Origin: Bradyrhizobium sp. Ash2021 | GTDB taxonomy: Bacteria; Pseudomonadota; Alphaproteobacteria; Rhizobiales; Xanthobacteraceae | Length of the DNA stretch: 64,000 bases | NCBI RefSeq assembly: GCF_031202265.1 | Contig: NZ_CP100604.1 | Location: 4,260,501 to 4,324,500 of the forward strand | Reading direction: 5' to 3' | Shown: positions 63,926 through 64,000 of the stretch, in pieces | Position numbering within the stretch: the first letter of the stretch is position 1 | How the letters are laid out: each line of letters begins with the position of its first letter | Translations under genes and position numbers: made by a program | The notes under the pieces: generated by a model | Told to the model about the DNA's origin: nothing | Seen by the model: only the letters and a program-made list of their open reading frames with translations | Databases searched by the model: none

Positions 63926-64000
63926 TTGATCCCCCGTTTCTCCGTCGTCCTTGTTCGCTATGGCGCTTGTCGCTATGGCGCGGCGTCGCCGGCCGCCGCA

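Noticed and set aside
63973..64000. End of a further minus-strand gene at the window edge (frame ending AAGDAAP)
   Set aside because: Only nine codons are visible, which is too little to identify or support.

Overview
The window is high-GC alphaproteobacterial chromosome. Gene order, codon use and the kinds of intergenic palindromic repeats point to Bradyrhizobium or a close relative (inference; there is no rRNA in the window). It starts inside the 3' end of fabF and ends just past a small monooxygenase gene. I recognise no tRNA, rRNA, CRISPR array, transposase or prophage.

Layout. (1) 1-3.3 kb: fabF end, mltG, yicC, gmk, linking lipid synthesis, peptidoglycan glycan-strand termination, RNA decay and GMP phosphorylation. 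(2) 3.3-7.3 kb, minus strand: a membrane protein of unknown function, an orphan branched-chain amino-acid-type binding protein, a zinc alcohol dehydrogenase and a small secreted protein. (3) 7.3-15 kb, minus strand: a tightly overlapped envelope operon lptF-lptG-lptD-surA-pdxA-rsmA, divergent from pepA-holC. (4) 17.5-23.7 kb: a lipoprotein, an ABC-F ATPase, small proteins, ndk and two tandem TerC-type membrane proteins. (5) 23.7-30.7 kb: ppk1-ppx (polyphosphate), hdaA (control of DnaA), a CDP-alcohol phosphatidyltransferase, and divergent purM-purN. (6) 31-33.7 kb: an outer-membrane barrel protein with a Thr-Pro repeat linker, rnd, and a 35-residue membrane microprotein. (7) 34.7-38 kb: a small accessory segment with a DUF433/DUF5615 toxin-antitoxin pair, a HigA-type antitoxin without a toxin, and an AT-richer helix-turn-helix gene. 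Copies of one 27-bp repeat bracket it, and a 1-kb cluster of intergenic repeats follows. (8) 38-46 kb: selO, aspS, a large membrane-anchored protein of unknown function, and maeB. A second, diverged copy of the aspS 3' end lies between the last two. (9) 46-53.6 kb: DoxX, a dihydrofolate-reductase-like protein, polysaccharide deacetylase, glutathione peroxidase, L,D-transpeptidase, CreA, and a run of very small secreted or membrane proteins including a tandem pair of 53-residue peptides. (10) 53.7-64 kb: two gene stubs left by a deletion, an M20 hydrolase, a LysR regulator with a solute-binding-like protein, a cobalamin-type binding protein, a thioesterase, an aldoxime dehydratase-nitrilase-AraC cluster, a GNAT acetyltransferase whose ribosome-binding site sits in a hairpin, and two small genes.

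Working together: the lpt operon, mltG, L,D-transpeptidase and polysaccharide deacetylase serve the cell envelope. ppk1/ppx set polyphosphate levels. oxd and nitrilase form an aldoxime-nitrile-acid pathway, probably controlled by the adjacent AraC protein. The observations I think most worth checking are the aspS 3'-end duplication, the double-ended deletion scar at 53.9 kb, the tandem micropeptides with switchable hairpins between them, the masked ribosome-binding site before the GNAT gene, and the repeat-bracketed accessory segment. None amounts to a demonstrated new system.
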